This document shows, in pieces, positions 60,401-64,000 of a DNA stretch of 64,000 nt. This DNA comes from Parus major. Taxonomy: Eukaryota; Chordata; Aves; Passeriformes; Paridae. Position numbers and translations under genes: made by a program. The stretch's first letter is position 1; the number at the start of each line of letters is the position of its first letter. The notes under the pieces are model-generated. The model was not told the DNA's origin and ran no database searches. It was given only the letters and a program-made list of their open reading frames with translations. The stretch covers positions 80,571,769 through 80,635,768 of the forward strand of contig NC_031768.1 in the NCBI RefSeq assembly GCF_001522545.3, read 5' to 3'.

Positions 60401-63400
60401 ATGGTGTGGTCAGCAGACTGAGCCCAAACTAAATCTGTTGGTGCTTCTGGTATTAGCAGCAGCCTGGAAAAGTCCCTTTACTCACCCAGCTTGGATTCCA
60501 GTTTGTCTCCCTTTTCATAGCCAAACCAAGAAGCCATCTGCCTTCCTGTCTGCCCACATAACCTCTTGCCAGCACTTCATTCTCCCCTTTGGGATGCTGC
60601 TAATGCTTTGGGAGTAGCACTCCCATGGAAAAGCTCAGAAGTGCATAGACTGTCTGTTGCTGTGAGGGTGAGAGGGGTGCTCATGCAGACCCTGTCTCTG
60701 TGCTGTACTAACCCAGTAATATGTTGGTCCTTGTTTTCCCTTCAGCCCTTATAAATGAGATTGAGAGTTCTTGGAAGCATTGGTTGGGCAGCTTTTATAA
60801 GTGCTGAGTTTATGCTTGCACTCAGTATAAGATTTTAATAAAAATAAATTGGTTTTGGAACAATATGCTTCTTTCTGTTTTTTGAAAATGTTGTAAAAAT
60901 ACCTTTAAAAGTGCCTTTAAGTTGAGGAAGTTAATCAGTTTGGCAGCTGTTTATGTTGTTTTCTTTTTATCATGCCCCTTCTTTTGGAGAAGCCTTAATC
61001 CTTACATCAGGCATGTTTTGGTAAGGCTGAGCCAAGAATGAATGCAGCTCTGGTTTCATAGGATGGACTAAGATTTTCTGGCACTTGAATAAAATTTGCA
61101 CTTAAGTAACACAAACTCTTAGGTGAAGAATATGAAAATTGATATTGTTGCAGTTAGAATGGATTTAGTGCTGAATATTGCAGCTTGTTCACATTCCTAT
61201 TCCTTGCATCTATTGAAATATGGGATAAGCTACTAGTTGATTACTTTGGAACCGTGGTAGATGTTTGCAGGAAGACTGGGGATATTATGAGTGGGATGAA
61301 CAGTGTGTTCTCCACTGACCTTGGCATGCTCCAAGCCTTGCCCCACTAAGTAGCACGACATACAGTGTCACTGGTGTTAGAGACTGTGTGCTGCTCTTCG
61401 ATGAGATGAGTCGTTGGAGTTTGTTAGAATTAGTGATGATTCACCTGAAGGTGCTGAAAGGCAGTGCTGATCTCCAAGATGAAGTGGAGAGCTGTAGTCT
61501 GTGGTTTGGTTTTGCTTTTACGTGGTTTGGACATGCAGTAAGGTACTGGCTAGAAATGGGTCTGACAGCCTTGTAATGCTGTGTGGCAGATTTTGACTCC
61601 TAAGTTTTTTGTTTTGGTGTGTTCGATCTGGCATTTGCTAAACAAAACTGGACCTAGAGCCAATTCAATTTGACTTGATTTTGGATTAAGAGAATGTAAA
61701 TTTGAATTCCTCTTTACCTTCTGCAGCAGTCACCTCCAGAAGAACAGTTGGTGCTGTTACTGACCTTCATTCAGAGATGAGAAAGGAAAGGTTGTTCTTC
61801 AATGAGTAACTGTGCTCTCTTTATACCCCTTGGTGAAGGTGGAACAGTTACAGTTTTTTATAGTATTTAGGTCCCTCCAGGGCTTTGGGATAGTTTTATT
61901 TCTCTGACTTGCTATAAATGATGCTGATCTACCTTCCTGCCCCATGTCACTTGCCTGGCTAATGGGAGACACTGTGCAAACATACCTTTTGACAGCTCTC
62001 CTGTACTTCAGGTGTTTTATTCATTCTTCACTTCTAAGAGAGCCTCAGACACCATGTGCCCCCATGCAGGCAGCACTCTGGCATTTCTAGCACTGAGCCC
62101 CTGGCAGAGTTTGGGCCTTAAGCTTGACAGGGAAGCTGCCAATACACATGGCTGCTGTAGCTGAAAGCTGGATGCTGCCCTGCATGGGGGAACCCTTGTC
62201 TCTGCCGCTGCATATCTTATTAAATGATATGCAGTTCTATAGATAGTCAGATTTTTCTGGGTTTTTTTAGGCTTGTTTGTTGGTTTGGGTTTTGTTTTGT
62301 CTCTTTTTTTTCCTCTGTTACTTATTTTTCTGTCTTTTTCTCATTGAAATACAGACCTGCTACCAAACCTTGAACAGCCTATTGTAGCACTCATCCAAAG
62401 AAATTCTTTTGGGACAGACTTAGCTTTAGAGCTGTTGTAAGCAGGTCAGACAGGCCTTGGTGCTTGGGGGAGAATAAACACTGCTGAAAATTAGCTCTCT
62501 TTCAATAGAAGGCTTAGCCTAACAGCAAACTTGACTACTTTCAGTTTATAATGTGCTCTAGTGGAGATGATGAGCATGTTTTTAATTTTTTAACCTCCTC
62601 TTTGAGGCCCAGGGGTGACACTTGCTATCTGTCTCTCCAGACAATGTGACATTTTGATAAATGACTTCTGTATTGTCAGCCTAATACAATATCATTCTTC
62701 TAAAAATATTTTAAATGGCAAAGATTTTTATAGTTCTGCAGCTGCCAAACACAAAACTAAGACAGGAACTGAGTAGACTATGGTTCTGACAAAGAAAATA
62801 AGGCCAATGGAAAAGTTTTCTGCATATCAACATTTTCTACTTTGCAGCTTCTCTGTTGCACGTTACCTTTTTAACATGAAACATAGAACTGAAACAGATT
62901 TTCAGTACATTTCTCTGTTGTGTATATAAAACAAATAGCTCCACACCTTAGAGAATTCTATTCTGTATGTCTAATTTAAAAAGTGGTAAGTCTATTTTAT
63001 AGTAAGTCCATGTGGATTAGTTGTGCTCAGTCTTATAAAACATGTAGTTAAGACTTCATTGTGTCTCTAAGTATTGGAAAAAATAGGTTATTTCAAAAAC
63101 AACAGTGCTGTGTTCTCCTGGATAAGATATCTTGAACATTTTCTCTTTGGCTGGGCTAATGGATTTGTCACATTGCCTAGTGCTTAAATTCATTATGGAA
63201 ACTATTAAATTCTGTGTTATCTTCATTAAAATGGTTTGATGTAAAACCTGCAGGTGATTTCAGCTATGATTATTTGCATTATTTGTGATTATTATAAATG
63301 AGAGAATGGATTAAACTGCCAAATCCTGTTATTTTTTGAAGCGTCCAGATTATTAAGGGTTTCTGTTGTCAAGATGGTCTAAGCAGGTAAGTAGGGCAGA

Positions 63401-64000
63401 GTCTGGAGCAAGAGATAATCTGTTTTATTGTGTGTAATCATTTAGAGGTGGGGAGAAAAGGGGAGAAGTAAGGCCATGGATCTTCATGTTCATAGCCCTT
63501 CTTCTAGCAGCTCAGTTTTAATTATCCCAATAGATTACTTGCTCCAATAAACAAAGAAAGAAAAATCCAACAAGAAAACCCCCAAACAACCCCACCACCA
63601 CCAAAGCTAAAAGCTTCTCACTTTTAGCCATTTCCTATCTCACAAGGAATTTGATGTCTTCATGTTGTCATTTGTGTCTGTAGCTAATTTCTGTGATAAA
63701 ACAACTGCCTCTGTAAATCAGGTTCCTTGATCACAATTATTGGAGGATCAAGACCCTTCTTTCCCTCAATACTGTATGAAGGGTTCTAGATCTAGCCACT
63801 AAATGAGAAAAGCAACAAAAATTGTTTGCCGAAGTGCTAATCTGACTACTGAGAAAGAAAAAAAAATCTGAAAATTATATCTACCATTGTTTTGTATTTT
63901 ATTTTTCTACAACAGAAGCTCTTTAAAACCTAGCAAAAAAAACCAAAAAAAAATCTGCAAGAGAAGGTCATTTGCAGTAGTGGAGTGAGCATAAAGTCTG

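Larger units (their letters stand above)
55307..64000 (+). other. ME3: ME3 intron 1 (continues beyond the window)
   Basis: It begins with the donor GTGGGT at 55307. Nothing to 64000 resembles the next malic-enzyme exon (which should start GMAFTLEER), so the intron is at least 8.7 kb. Apart from the GATA/TG microsatellite at about 55737 the sequence is AT-rich, with A-rich patches at 59038-59072 and 63541-63602 and no recognised CR1 copy. Confidence 0.85.

Noticed and set aside
1..64000. CRISPR arrays, operons, rRNA or tRNA genes
   Set aside because: None seen. The genome is vertebrate, and no cloverleaf-like tRNA or rRNA segment was recognised by eye.

Overview
The window looks like avian, nuclear, intergenic-rich DNA. 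It is AT-rich with two CpG islands, and it is littered with CR1 LINE 3' fragments, the dominant interspersed repeat of birds and other sauropsids. Solo LTR-type sequences and one MIR-like SINE remnant are also present. A bird is the best guess. A passerine is possible but cannot be proven from the sequence. Only two protein-coding loci can be supported.

Layout. The complete single coding exon of PRSS23 (secreted serine protease 23, 372 aa) lies on the minus strand at 5199-6317. It is preceded by a clear splice acceptor. Its 5' non-coding exon and promoter very probably lie in the CpG island at about 10.5-11.8 kb, and a plausible long 3' UTR runs left to about 3.2 kb. Exon 1 of ME3 (mitochondrial NADP-dependent malic enzyme; presequence plus first conserved residues) lies on the plus strand at 55133-55306, inside a second CpG island. 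The rest of the window (55307-64000) is ME3 intron 1; no second coding exon is visible. The two genes are divergently transcribed, with about 43-44 kb between their CpG islands. I recall the same neighbours in the same divergent order in human 11q14, which supports both identifications.

The interval between the genes has no convincing coding exon. It holds CR1 fragments, a solo LTR nested inside a CR1 copy, a pair of diverged LTR-like arms in inverted orientation (49705-50327), several microsatellites, and a few possible regulatory stretches. These include a CpG-retaining block near 21.2-21.6 kb and a three-copy 11-bp forkhead-like palindrome array at 46521.

The two genes do not form a pathway. 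PRSS23 acts in the secretory route and extracellular space, while ME3 makes mitochondrial pyruvate and NADPH. I saw no convincing new biological system. The most interesting items are an upstream AUG that becomes in frame with PRSS23 after a plausible splice, the 17-bp minisatellite in the PRSS23 promoter island, the inverted LTR pair, and a G-quadruplex motif just before the ME3 start codon.
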